Positions 1-8,770 of a stretch of 64,000 bases of DNA are shown here, one piece after another. This DNA is from Diplonema japonicum (taxonomy: Eukaryota; Euglenozoa; Diplonemea; Diplonemida; Diplonemidae), in assembly GCA_964019335.1 (NCBI GenBank), contig OZ025757.1, forward strand, positions 2,501 through 66,500, given 5' to 3'. A program made the position numbers and the translations under genes. A model generated the notes under the pieces. The model searched no databases, had not been told where the DNA came from, and saw only the letters and a program-made list of their open reading frames with translations. Each line of letters opens with the position of its first letter. Positions within the stretch are counted from its first letter, which is position 1.

Positions 1-186
1 GCTGGTTGGGGCACCCTTTGACTAAAATAAATAAAAATAAAAGTAAAAATAGAGAGGGAGAAGAGAAGCAGACAATCAATTGCTTTCTTCTCTTTCTTTT
101 TATCCCTTTTTTTTTTTTTTTTTTTTTTTTTTCCCTTCCCTAAAGAACGTTTTGACCAAAACATTGTTAAGGGAAAACAAGGACTA

Positions 187-217
<31 letters not shown>

Positions 218-304
218 TAAAATGCATGTATGGGGGAGCGCTTTAACGAAAGCATACTAACCCTGTTTCTCTCCCTCTCTTCTTTCTCTCTTTCTTTTTC
301 TTTT

Positions 305-335
<31 letters not shown>

Positions 336-369
336 CTCCTTTGTAATTTTCCCTATTTAACTATCCCTC
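1..369. other. Low-complexity intergenic sequence
   Basis: The stretch consists of long T runs alternating with A-rich pentamers of the form (AAAAT)n and short unique links. A phrase resembling 'gactaaaataaataaaaa' occurs twice (about 20 and 182), each beside an AAAAT tract. No coding signal is seen in either strand. Confidence 0.7.
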
Positions 370-576
370 TCAATTATACTCGCTGTCATCAACCCCCTCC
401 ACCTGAAGGGGGATGGGGCTTCGGGGGGTCGCGCTTTGGGAGCCCCCCTCCGAAGATGATGGTGACAACCTCCCGACATAGGTGTCCATCTCCTCCTGCG
501 CCTCCACCCCACGCGCAGGGGCGAGCTGTTTCCTGGACTTTTGGACCTCCACCGACTTCCCTTGTCCGTCCGGGGT
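370..576 (-). CDS. Possible 3' exon of an unidentified gene
   Basis: This GC-rich block is unlike its A/T-rich surroundings and stays open in one minus-strand frame for about 68 codons, ending with a TGA at 372-370. The peptide starts near FTPDGQGKSVEVQK and is rich in Ser, Pro, Glu and Gly (for example RLSPSSSEGG), so it looks like a disordered C-terminus. Immediately upstream in the sense direction lies the 26-bp tandem repeat, so this could be a terminal exon behind a repeat-filled intron or a short trans-spliced gene starting at the internal ATG (MDTYVGRL). No family is recognised and no upstream exon was found. Confidence 0.3.
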   Translation of the reverse strand, partial: TPDGQGKSVEVQKSRKQLAPARGVEAQEEMDTYVGRLSPSSSEGGSQSATPRSPIPLQVEGVDDSEYN

Positions 577-593
577 AAAAATTTTTTTTTTAA

Positions 594-843
594 AAAGGGG
601 GACTTGAGAAAATAAATAAAAAGGGGGACTTGAGAAAATAAATAAAAAGGGGGACTTGAGAAAATAAATAAAAAGGGGGACTTGAGAAAATAAATAAAAA
701 GGGGGACTTGAGAAAATAAATAAAAAGGGGGACTTGAGAAAATAAATAAAAAGGGGGACTTGAGAAAATAAATAAAAAGGGGGACTTGAGAAAATAAATA
801 AAAAGGGGGACTTGAGAAAATAAATAAAAAGGGGGACTTGAGA
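594..843. repeat. 26-bp tandem repeat, ten copies
   Basis: The word gacttgag recurs at 601, 627, 653, 679, 705, 731, 757, 783, 809 and 835, exactly 26 bp apart, within identical units of an A5G5 block, acttgag, and an aaaataaat spacer. Read on the minus strand each unit is a pyrimidine-rich stretch ending in CTCAAG. The unit has no stop in any minus-strand frame, which makes long but meaningless ORFs of a 26-residue period. It lies directly upstream, in sense, of the candidate exon at 370-576. Confidence 0.95.
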
Positions 844-1478
844 ATGTTTTTTTTTTTTTTTTTTTTCTTCAAAAGACACACAAGGCACGATAAATCTTAA
901 GAGAAAATAAAAATATTCCAAAACAGACAATCAAGTTCCAACCTGGGAGGAAGGCATGGGTTTCTCTTTTTCTTTATGGGAGGGAGAGGGGAAGAAGAAG
1001 AAGCAACTCCAAATGATAAAAATTCAAAAATAAAAATCTCAAAAAAGGCTTAAAAGAAGAAGAGGCAAATTCAAAAACATACTAGGGAGGAATGAGTGGG
1101 GCAGGGGGTAAAATTTAGGAGGGGGAAAGAGGGAGAATCAAAAAAGGGGAAAGGGGCAGAGTGACCAATGTCCGTGCGAAAAAGCATAGAGCGGGGGAAG
1201 AAGAAAATCAAAAACAGGAAAAACACATCACCACAAAAGAAAAAAGAAAAAAAAAAAAAAAACGTCGACCGAGATGGTTCCACTTCAAAAAGAAAAAGAA
1301 AAAGAAAAACAGAAAAATAAAAAAAAAAAAAAAAAAAAAAGGAAAAACAAAAAGAAAAAAAAAAAAAAAGGAAAAAAAAAAAAAATCTAAGTGGTTCTAT
1401 CTAGCCTGGCCGTTGTAGCACCTGTTCCTATTCTTTTATTTTTCCCTTTTTTTTTTCTCAGAAAAAAAAAAAAAAAAC
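844..1478. other. A-rich intergenic sequence, nothing seen
   Basis: Long A runs broken by short mixed links. Plus-strand ORFs here encode mainly lysine and arise from the A runs. No domain or repeat structure is recognised. Confidence 0.7.
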
Positions 1479-2027
1479 TTCGTCAATTGCGCGGCCGACA
1501 CCAATAAAGGAGGGTCTGCCTTTGGCAACTGCGTTCCTTCTGATCGCTTTCGTCACTCGCCGTATCTCATGACCTCTGGCAGCTTTATGCACGCCCAAGA
1601 GGGCCCTGGCCCAAGGCCATCCGAGCTTGGCTGGTTCCAGAAGACGCAGGAGTGTTCCTATGGGACCAGCGGACCTCATATTCTTCGTGTACTTCTTCCG
1701 GATCTTTCTTGCACGCTTTCGTATTCTTCGATTTTCCGCTAGCCTCAGGACGGTGCCCGCCGTCTTGTAGGCAAAGGCAGCAAGAGGGTCGTGTGTGTGG
1801 CCCGGTAGTGCGATGTTCAAGAGCGCGCCCGATGAGCGCGTGGTGTTGTACGGACCCCACAGACAATCTGTTACAGCGATCCTATGGGCGTCGATCTTCG
1901 CGTTTGACGGTGGGGCATATGGCGCACCGTATAAGGCAGCGGGTAGAATAGATTGGCTCACGATGAGGGCTTTCTTTGTAAAGGGTAGTTGTAACGCGGC
2001 CAGTCTCTTGGCTGTCTCGACCGCTTT
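1479..2027 (-). pseudogene. Fragment of a non-LTR retrotransposon reverse transcriptase (thumb/C-terminal part)
   Basis: The minus-strand frame is open for about 180 codons and reads AVETAKRLAALQLPFTKKAL followed by SQSILPAALYGAPYAPPS, then a W-G pair, GALLNIALPGHTHDP and a basic helix. The PAALYG motif after a hydrophobic stretch and the later PGH.HDP segment resemble the region following the catalytic palm in non-LTR reverse transcriptases of protists. The polymerase core (YxDD) is absent. A stop at 2030-2028 bounds the 5' side and a poly-T/A junction bounds the 3' side, so the copy is truncated at both ends. The family call rests on a remembered motif pattern, not on an alignment. Confidence 0.55.
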
Positions 2028-2112
2028 CTATATATATCCATTATTTTCATCTTGTTTTCTATCTGTTCATATTTCTTCTTCTTTTTTTTTTTTCCTCCTC
2101 TTTTTCTTTTAT

Positions 2113-3150
2113 CTACACGGGCACCTTGCACCCCCTCGAGGGACTGATGACCTCCGCCACAGAACGAGACCAGGCTCCTATCATGTCGTGGGCGGCGTTC
2201 CAGAAGAAGGACCCCCCGTTGCAGGGGTACGCCTCCTTCAGCTCCTTCATCACGCTGACAGCCTGCTGCACGTTGCTGTTGGAGGTGGTGCCCCCGCACC
2301 CGCTGATGCAGAAGCCGAAGACCACCTTCGTCGGGTCGTTCCCGAAGAGGTCCGTCACGAGGATCCTGAGGTGCGCCAGGGCGGAGTCGTAAACACTGCC
2401 GTTGATCCCGTCCGTGTTGGGACGGGTCACCCCGTTGTAGTACTGCGGCATGATGAAGTCCACAGAGGCAGCCACCTCCCGCATCACCTCGAAGTAGCCT
2501 GTCCCCCTCACGAGGTCGCTGTCCATGGAGGAGTGGAGCTTCTCCCTCAGCTTCAGGGTCGTCTCTTTCAGGAAAGTCCGTGCCTCCGCCCCCTTCGAGA
2601 AGGACGAGTCACGCTGTTCGTCCTCGTAGTAGTACAGGTAGTCGAGGTTGATCCCGTCGAAGCCCTGCGCCGACGCGGTGTCCGCCAGGTGCTCCTCCTT
2701 CCCGAAGCAGTGTTCCCAGCAGTCGTTCAGCCCGTCCCACGACCCCCCCATCCCCGCCCCGCCGAAGGAGAGCATCACCTTCTTCCCCGCGGACTTCCAC
2801 TTCGCCACGAGCTCCGCCTGTGGGGCGTTCTCGCACACCGTAACGGGTGTCAGGATGGTGCACTGCTCGTTGCACTGGTTTTTCGTTTCGCTCCAGGTGT
2901 AGGTCACCGCAAAGGACGCGACGACGTGTGTGTAGCCCTCCATCTGCGCGTCTGTCGGACACGTCAACCAGTTCCCGACGGAGGCGATGAGCCTGCTGTC
3001 GTCGTTTTTGAGATTGTTGTTGTTGTTCGAAAAAGTTGTGTCAGTAGTGGGAGGAGCCTCCGTGACAGGTTGCTGGGTAGGAGGAGCAGGAGTAGTCTTG
3101 TCCACGATGGTGATGGTCTGCGTTTCTGTTGCTGCCAGAGGCGGTGGACC
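2113..3150 (-). CDS. GH18 chitinase-like domain lacking the catalytic glutamate
   Basis: The frame ends at 2113 and runs back through a Thr/Pro/Asn-rich linker (TTPAPPTQQP region, then an Asn5 run) into a GH18-like TIM barrel. Recognisable strands are VMLSFGGAGMGG (the SxGG strand), GFDGINLDYLYYYED, and FIMPQYYNG near the C-terminal strands. GH18 enzymes need D-G-x-D-x-D-x-E at the second of these; here the series is D-G-I-N-L-D-Y-L, with the acid/base Glu replaced by Leu (codon CTG at 2637-2635) and the third Asp by Asn. The protein is probably a chitin- or glycan-binding non-enzyme, or a decayed chitinase. The same frame stays open upstream into damaged S53 sequence, so the true N-terminus is unclear. 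The domain would be extracellular if joined to the upstream signal peptide. Confidence 0.6.
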   Translation of the reverse strand, partial: GPPPLAATETQTITIVDKTTPAPPTQQPVTEAPPTTDTTFSNNNNNLKNDDSRLIASVGNWLTCPTDAQMEGYTHVVASFAVTYTWSETKNQCNEQCTILTPVTVCENAPQAELVAKWKSAGKKVMLSFGGAGMGGSWDGLNDCWEHCFGKEEHLADTASAQGFDGINLDYLYYYEDEQRDSSFSKGAEARTFLKETTLKLREKLHSSMDSDLVRGTGYFEVMREVAASVDFIMPQYYNGVTRPNTDGINGSVYDSALAHLRILVTDLFGNDPTKVVFGFCISGCGGTTSNSNVQQAVSVMKELKEAYPCNGGSFFWNAAHDMIGAWSRSVAEVISPSRGCKVPV

Positions 3151-4084
3151 CGCTGCACACCGATGTCTTGAAGAAGGGGGGCGATGGACCAAACACGGCT
3201 GACAGTCCACACCTTCCCGTTCGACCCCGCCACAGGGACCGGGTCGCTGTCCAGGTAGAAGATGTTGAACTCCTGCTGGCAAGGAGAAGCCCCCTCCGCC
3301 ACCCCGAGCTCGATCGGGTCCGTCGTCTGCTCCGTGGTCACGCGGGTGTCGGCGGGGAAGGAGGAGGATGGCCGACGAGCACGTCCCGATCTGGCTCCCG
3401 TAGCTCACGCTGATGGTGTAAGGGTGCGTCGCCTCCCCAGTCACGTCCGACCCGAAGGTCCCGAGGTCCGCGCAGAAGTCGAAGTTCGGGTACGAGTACA
3501 CCCAGGTCTCCGCAGCGTTCGATCGACATGATGTACTCCACGTCCAGCATCGACTCCACCCAGGCTTGTCGACCACCACAGGGCTCAACGGGAAGCCGTG
3601 GAAGCCGGCGAACGAGTCGATCGCGGAGGCCACCCCGCAGGCACCTGCACCCCGCTCGTCAGACCCCGCTGGGGTGCTCGTAGGTCAGGAACGAGCCGTG
3701 TGCCATCTTCTCGATCTGCGCCACCGTTGCCTCCCCGTGGATGTAGTCCCCGTGCGGGTGCTCCCTCGTCACCTCCACCCCGCTCGCGCTCAGCCACTCC
3801 CTCACAACCCTCGTGTGCTCCGCCTTCGGCCTCACCATCTCCCCGACCTCCTCGTAGCTGGGGTACTGCAAGTAGTTCACGCGCGGGTCAGACACCTCAT
3901 CGAAGATCCTGCCCAGGGCGGCCTTGTTCGCCCTCTTCACCCACCGACACGCGGAACCTTCCCCTTCAGGGTTCACCTTCTCGGGGGTTGCCCTCCACCC
4001 CGCGGGGATCATCGACGGCTCATGCACCTCCACAAGCGACCCTGCGGACACCGCCACCAGGGCCATGAACATGGCTGATCTCAT
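3151..4084 (-). pseudogene. Decayed S53 (sedolisin/TPP1-like) serine peptidase
   Basis: The ATG at 4084 starts a signal peptide (MRSAMFMALVAVSAG) and a pro-kumamolisin-type activation domain with the usual VSDP...YLQYPSYEEV and GEATVAQIEKM segments, which stops at 3659. Homology continues in other frames: VASAIDSFAGFHGFPL (end of propeptide), VESMLDVEYIMS (E-x3-D, the Glu and Asp of the S53 triad), TWVYSYPN and PYTISVSYGS. Each piece needs a frame change, at least four in about 450 bp, and roughly 70 residues between propeptide and E-x3-D are missing. The serine motif (SGTS) is not visible. Clean long ORFs elsewhere argue for true decay and against general sequencing error. It sits directly upstream of the GH18 region and may once have formed a fusion with it. 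Confidence 0.6.
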
Positions 4085-4233
4085 GTTTTTTTTTCCCTTT
4101 CTTTTTCCTTTGGGGGGATGGAATGTGAAAGACAATCCAATGAGAATAAAAAAAAAAAAAAAAAAAAAGTGCTTTCGCAGAGCCATCCATTAGTTGCAAT
4201 CTTACAATCCCAAAAGAAAAAATAAACTACTCG

Positions 4234-4917
4234 TTAGGGTGTAGGGGATTTCAGGGTGACGACGCGCTTCACAGGAGACGGCTGCGGGGATGGAGTCCTG
4301 CTGAACGTGGACAGGGTGTGCTGCAGGTGCTCTGCTTGGTACTTCGCTGTGGCTGCTTTCTGGGTGTTGAGGAAGGTCGTCCTCAGGGTGTGGTGAAGCT
4401 CTTGCTCCCTTCGCCACTTTGCATGGGACGTGACCTGCAGCTTTCGCGAGGCTATCTTGTCCGCGGTCGCTTTCTTTGCTGTCTTCACACGGGTTGTAAC
4501 GGCTAGCTTGTCTTGTTGGGTTTGTTCCTTCATGGCCATGCGCTCTTTCTGTCTTTCGGCTTGCTCGAACATCTCCTCCTCACGCATGTACTTCTTGTCT
4601 CGTAGCAGCTGCAGCTTCGCTTTGCTGATGTTCTCTCTCAGCCGCAGCTTCTCTGTCTTCACCTTCGCTCGCTGCTTTACAAGCTCCTTCTTCCTGTCAA
4701 CTCCTTTCCCGCACTTCGCATCTCTCGCACTGGCAGGTTCCATTTTCTTTTTCTTTTCCGTTTCCACTTTGCTGCTCAGCAGCAGCACCCGCCTCTCCCA
4801 TCGCTTAGCTTCATTCTCTGCATCCCTGCATTCTTGAATAATTGTGAAGGCACGCGACTTGCTTTTTGCTTTCCTCTCCGGGCTGGGCGTGGGCGCGGGA
4901 CCCAGCCACTCTTCCAT
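4234..4917 (-). CDS. Basic coiled-coil protein, unknown function
   Basis: A 227-residue protein begins MEEWLGPAPTPSPERKAK and is rich in Lys, Arg, Glu and Gln. A long predicted coiled coil covers about residues 30-190 (KQRAKVKTEKLRLRENISKA, REEEMFEQAERQKERMAMKE) and the tail is Pro/Ser-rich (SRTPSPQPSPVKR, a likely phosphorylation tail). The ATG at 4917 is preferred over the longer frame from 4983 because a pyrimidine tract ending in TTTTACAG lies 7 nt before it. That leaves under 90 bp between the upstream gene's stop and this start. Coiled-coil proteins of this kind are common in flagellar and cytoskeletal sets, but no family is recognised. Confidence 0.75.
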   Translation of the reverse strand: MEEWLGPAPTPSPERKAKSKSRAFTIIQECRDAENEAKRWERRVLLLSSKVETEKKKKMEPASARDAKCGKGVDRKKELVKQRAKVKTEKLRLRENISKAKLQLLRDKKYMREEEMFEQAERQKERMAMKEQTQQDKLAVTTRVKTAKKATADKIASRKLQVTSHAKWRREQELHHTLRTTFLNTQKAATAKYQAEHLQHTLSTFSRTPSPQPSPVKRVVTLKSPTP

Positions 4918-4923
4918 GTAGCC

Positions 4924-4960
4924 CTGTAAAAGGTGTCGGATGTGGGGGGGGAGAAAGGAT
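4924..4960 (-). promoter_or_regulatory. Probable trans-splice acceptor of the coiled-coil gene
   Basis: In sense orientation a C/T-rich stretch (CTTTCTCCCCCCC...) ends in ACCTTTTACAG with the AG at 4925-4924, followed after GGCTAC by the ATG. It overlaps the region immediately after the stop of the upstream CS-domain gene, so the mRNA 5' end must be created by processing of a longer transcript. Confidence 0.5.
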
Positions 4961-4996
4961 TTGCTGGCAATAAACAATTTCATTATTTTCCGCCCC

Positions 4997-5461
4997 TCAG
5001 CTTTCCAGGTTGTTCATCATCCTCTCCATGAAATCCGCGATTTTAGGGTTTTGTGCGTACTTTGCAAAGACCTTTGGGTCGTCAGGGAAACCGGGGTCTT
5101 CTAACATGGCTCGGATCTCTGGGTCTTCGAGCTCTTCATCGCCGATGTCCGTGTACTTCCGCTTGCTTCTGTGCTGCGTTACCACGCAGTCCCATATCTG
5201 TGTATCGCCATCCTCTGAGTAACCTTTCTCCAATACAACCTCCAGTTTGTTATCGACCACCGACCAGGTGCTCTCGTCGGGGTCTACAGGATGACACAAG
5301 TCACCTTCCAACAGGACCTTCCCTTCCTTGACCGCGATGTGCAGCTTGTTCACACCAATCTCGACCTTCAACATCCCAGACACCACACCCTCCGGAAGGG
5401 GCACTTCGACACAAATATCAGTCCCGCCTTGGTCCCATGAGTAACCATGTTTAGTCTGCAT
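4997..5461 (-). CDS. CS-domain (p23/NudC-like) co-chaperone-type protein
   Basis: A 154-residue protein starts MQTKHGYSWDQGGTDICVEV. Residues about 6-95 form a CS domain: the Y-x-W-x-Q-x3-D-I-x-V-E-V-P opening strand, KVEIGVNKLHIAVKEGKVLL and STWSVVDNKLEVVLEK are typical of p23/NudC beta sandwiches that bind Hsp90 or its clients. The C-terminal 50 residues (EDPEIRAMLEDP, FAKYAQNPKIADFMERMM) resemble an STI1/DP helical repeat, which also occurs in Hsp70/Hsp90 adaptors. The start was chosen at 5461 because the upstream in-frame extension is encoded by A runs and follows an AG at 5492-5491. Likely cytosolic; a NudC-domain or Hsp90 co-chaperone role is inferred from family. Confidence 0.8.
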   Translation of the reverse strand: MQTKHGYSWDQGGTDICVEVPLPEGVVSGMLKVEIGVNKLHIAVKEGKVLLEGDLCHPVDPDESTWSVVDNKLEVVLEKGYSEDGDTQIWDCVVTQHRSKRKYTDIGDEELEDPEIRAMLEDPGFPDDPKVFAKYAQNPKIADFMERMMNNLES

Positions 5462-5582
5462 TTTTTCTTTTCTTTTCTTTTTTTTTTTTTCTGGCGAAGA
5501 ACTTTCAATTGTGTATCTCGAGATAACGAAAATAAAGGGAGGGGGGGAAAAAAAAACTCTCCTCGGCCCGTCTTTTGTTTGA

Positions 5583-5852
5583 CTACAAAATATCGCCATT
5601 TGGCTTGAAGCTAAATTGCTTCATGTCGACAGTCTTCACCGTGTTGCCGACGAGTCGTGATGAGCCGCCAGTGACCTGGGGATTTTTTTTTTTTCTTTCT
5701 TGAAAACTAGAATTGTATACCTTCAAACTACTTGAGTATGAGGCACTGCACGTCACCGATTTGCCATCCTTATTTATTCTGCATCCCATGGAGGCCAGCG
5801 TCACAGGGGACGAGGTGGTGGGGACCTGCTGCTGGACTGCCGGCTCGCTCAT
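5583..5852 (-). CDS. Small protein of unknown function with one possible intron
   Basis: The frame 5852-5583 is open for 89 codons, beginning MSEPAVQQQVPTTSSPVTLA and ending SFKPNGDIL. A 45-bp segment (5720-5676) starts GTATAC and ends CCCCAG, has an A run, and looks like an intron; removal joins SSSLK to VTGGSSRLVG and gives 74 residues. Because its length is a multiple of three, retention would also keep the frame, so both forms are possible. No domain, signal peptide or membrane span is seen. It lies between the CS-domain and Rtf2 genes on the same strand. Confidence 0.6.
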   Translation of the reverse strand: MSEPAVQQQVPTTSSPVTLASMGCRINKDGKSVTCSASYSSSLKVYNSSFQERKKKNPQVTGGSSRLVGNTVKTVDMKQFSFKPNGDIL

Positions 5853-5996
5853 TGTGTCTCACGTGTAATGTAAAAAAAAAAAAAAAAAAAAAAAAGGTAC
5901 GTGTAGCCTGCAGAAGTCTGCTGTTGGACCAATGGAAAAAAATGTCAAAAAAAAAAAATAAGGTTACAACCTTTCCTTTTTTTTTTTTTTTTAAAC

Positions 5997-6876
5997 TTAT
6001 GACCCATGCGTGTGACCCACCATGCCTCCACGGCAGCAGAACGTCTCTGGTTCATCAGTGCCTGTTTTAAAGATGCTGTTCCAGACTTCTTTGTCAGCGC
6101 TTGCTGGCGCTGCTGTGCCGTCTGTTGTCTTTTTGACTTTGCCGTCGGTGTCTTTCTTCTTCTTTTTGCTGCCGGTTTCTCCGGATTTCACAGCGCCGCC
6201 CGCTTTCTCAAGCTTCCGCTTCTTCTTCTCGGCGATCTGGTCCATTTTCCGTTTTATTGCCGCCTCGATAAGGCTGTCCATCGCCTGCGGGTCAGGGATG
6301 ATGTCGATGATGGTGTTGAAGCCGTCGCCCCATTCACGGGTTGCGGGTTTGCTACAGGCAGGGCATTGTTCCGTCCCCATTTGAAGGAGTGCACGCTGGC
6401 TGAAGACATGGGTGCAGTCGCGGCAAAAACAGAATTTATTTGACCCATTTGTGTTGAGCTGTGTGATGGGGCATTCATAAAGGCCCAGGTAGTCTTCAGT
6501 CGATCTAAAAGAATTATTTTTAAAAGATATGGGTGTTGTTGTCATACCCCACGTTGTCGCCTCTCTTCAGTGCCGCATGCACTTCTTCCTTCGCTTTGTT
6601 CACTTTGATGTCCAGTTTTGTGAAGTCTTTCAACGTTTTCACGTACGGTGCCACCTGTTCCCTCCTGCTCAGTGCCGTCATCACTCTTTCAGCGCTGTAC
6701 AGCAGCCCGACCTCGTCCGCGAGCAAGGGCGGCCTCAACGGCTCCTTCGAGTGCTGGCATGTCGTCCACCTCTCTTTGTCCAGCGTGTGCCTGCTTTTCT
6801 CCGCTTTCACCTCGCCCATTCCCGACTGCGGGAGGAACCTCCGGTTGTTCGCGCATACACCACCATCTCCTCCCAT
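5997..6876 (-). CDS. RTF2: Rtf2-family replication termination factor (two exons)
   Basis: Exons 6876-6548 and 6504-5997 are joined across a 43-bp GTATGA...TTTTAG intron in a clean reading frame, giving 278 residues. The N-terminus MGGDGGVCANNRRFL matches the MGxDGG start of Rtf2 proteins. The central part has the RING-like Rtf2 finger: YECPITQLNTNGSNKFCFCR, then DCTHVF and CPACSKPAT. The C-terminal third is Lys-rich and ends with a short VWNSIF motif-like segment. Rtf2 proteins act at replication forks (site-specific fork arrest in fission yeast, replisome and splicing roles elsewhere). The assignment rests on the two conserved blocks. Confidence 0.88.
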
Positions 6877-7046
6877 TGTTTGTTTTCTTTTTTTTCTTTT
6901 CCTCCGCTGTCCCTCCTTTCTTTTTTTTTTTTTGATGGAAATGAACAGATGGAAACCACAAAAATAGACACTGCAAGCCCGAAAACCGTGCATTAGGAAA
7001 ATACGCCCATGATAATGGCCGTTTTCTTTTTTTTTTTTTTTTTTTT

Positions 7047-7900
7047 TTAAAGATTACTTAAAGAATTCTTCTGCCAGCTTGGGAGGGTTTGCAACCAAAG
7101 CTTGCCGTTGATGGGGTCCGCGTCAGGGTCTGTGAGAGGCGGACACACGTCAAACAGACCAAAGAAGGGCTCGGTGAGGAGGGGCTGGTAGGTACTTGGT
7201 TGTGGCTGGTTTGCTGTTCTAGCGGCAGTTTCCAGATCCGCTATTTTGGACTCAGCGATGCGCACCTGGCGGAGGAGGTCAGAGTCACGGAGGACAGGGC
7301 GCTTGGCGCCTCTGAGGGAGGCCAACTCTGCCTCGAGATCAGCGACTACTGATTTCAACCGTTTATTCTCACACTTACAACTATCAAGCTCCACAGACAT
7401 CTGCTTGCACTTCGTCTGGCACACCGAGTTCTCGATGGACAGAGTTTCGTTGCACCTCTCTGTGGCCTCCAACCGCTTCTTCACTTCCTGAAGCGACGCA
7501 AGCATCTTCTTCCTCTTCTTCTCCTGACCGTCCTTCTCGACCCTCCAGTTCTCCCTCTCCCTGATCATATTTTTTGTGTGGTTCGGGTTGTCATCGCAGC
7601 TCACCTTCCCCCATTCTCCGCACACCGCCTTTTCCGCCAGCCTTCTCATCCCCACCCCTGCCACACCTGCACCTTTTGGTGGCGGGATCGGTACAGGAAG
7701 CTTGTCGATCGCTTTTTTCTGCAATCCCATCAGCGATCTTCCGAATACCGGGCGTCTGCCTGTGAGAAGGAAAACCTTTTAAAAAAAAAAGGAAAAGAGA
7801 GAAATGAAAACATACCTTCCGCTGTCGCTGCCCTCGGAAAGGTCGACGAGAACACATCGGTTCTCAAGATGCACTCCGAGGTGCTGGGCCGTACATCCAT
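7047..7900 (-). CDS. Coiled-coil protein, unknown function (two exons)
   Basis: Exons 7900-7816 and 7759-7047 join across a 56-bp GTATGT...CTCACAG intron; the sum is 798 nt, 265 residues. The protein starts MDVRPSTSECILRTDVF, then has a Pro/Gly stretch (PVPIPPPKGAGVAG), a coiled coil over about residues 95-205 (KKMLASLQEVKKRLEATERC, KSVVADLEAELASLRGAK), and a C-terminus rich in Pro and aromatic residues. Several cysteines (CNETL, VCQTKCKQM, CKCENK) lie within the coil, which is unusual. No family is recognised. Confidence 0.75.
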
Positions 7901-8020
7901 CTTGCCTGGAAAACCTATATCCCCTCCCCCTCCCCCAATTATTATTTTGACTAAAATAACCCTAAAACAAGGGAAATCCGTTGTACCCCATGTAAATGGA
8001 TCACGGGGGAGGAGAGGCTG

Positions 8021-8560
8021 CTATCTCTGAAGAAGGATCTCCAAAGCGGCATCGGCGATAAGCGCGAAGGCCCTCGAACGTTGCTTTCTGGCGATTTCGT
8101 AAGGTGTGACGCCTTCCCTGTTCGCCAGGCGAGGGTTGGCCCCTGCTTTGATGAGTTGTGGTACGACTGCGTGGGCTGTGGTGTCGGCTTCAAGTGCCAG
8201 CTCGAGGAGCAGCTTCCCTGTCAGAGGGTGAGTAGCATTGGGGCAGCAGCCCGTGGAGAGTAGAGCCGCCACAAGGTCCGCGTTATTGTGATTGACTGCG
8301 ACCCACAACGGTGTTGCCCCATCCCCGTCAACAAGCTTAGCATTTGCACCGTCCCTTAAAAGGATGTCGACGCACTCCTTGCTGCCGAACCTCACTGCCA
8401 AGTGAAGTGGCGTGCTGCCCTTCTCATCTCTGCATCCTATCGCCACTCCTTCATCCAGCAAGCTCTTCAATTCTTCGTGGTTGTTTCTTATGCAGCAATG
8501 CACCAGCTTCATCTCATCCTTGCTCAAGGCGCCTTCTTCTTCCTCTGAAGCGGTTTGCAT
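8021..8560 (-). CDS. Ankyrin-repeat protein
   Basis: A single-exon 179-residue protein, MQTASEEEEGALSKDEMKLV onward. About four ankyrin repeats occupy residues 15-175, with the recognisable GSTPLHLAVRFGSKECVDIL and GATPLWVAVNHNNADLVAAL helices and the repeat-ending ANREGVTPYEIARK. Ankyrin stacks mediate protein-protein contacts; nothing indicates a specific partner. No signal peptide or membrane span. The 8561-8770 spacer is A/T-rich. Confidence 0.88.
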   Translation of the reverse strand: MQTASEEEEGALSKDEMKLVHCCIRNNHEELKSLLDEGVAIGCRDEKGSTPLHLAVRFGSKECVDILLRDGANAKLVDGDGATPLWVAVNHNNADLVAALLSTGCCPNATHPLTGKLLLELALEADTTAHAVVPQLIKAGANPRLANREGVTPYEIARKQRSRAFALIADAALEILLQR

Positions 8561-8770
8561 TTTCTTTTTTTTCTCCTTTTGTAATTTCTTTTTTGTTTGT
8601 ATGTTAATATATTACGACACAAAGAAAATACCAAGCTAAAACTGAATTTGATGAAAAAGAAATGAAAAAAAAAAAAGAAAGAAATGAAAAAACAAAGATG
8701 GTAAAAGGTGTTGTGTTTATTGATATTTTTTTCGGACACTCTTTTTTTTTCCGCTTTTCATTATCCCCCG

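Noticed and set aside
357-930. Two overlapping minus-strand ORFs of 174 and 186 codons with a 26-residue repeat
   Set aside because: They are produced by a stop-free 26-bp DNA repeat read in different frames; only the non-repeat part at 370-576 has coding-like composition.
1795-3171. 458-codon plus-strand ORF
   Set aside because: It is the antisense shadow of the GH18 domain and RT fragment; its peptide is Arg/His/Val-rich and shows no domain, whereas the minus strand shows clear GH18 motifs.
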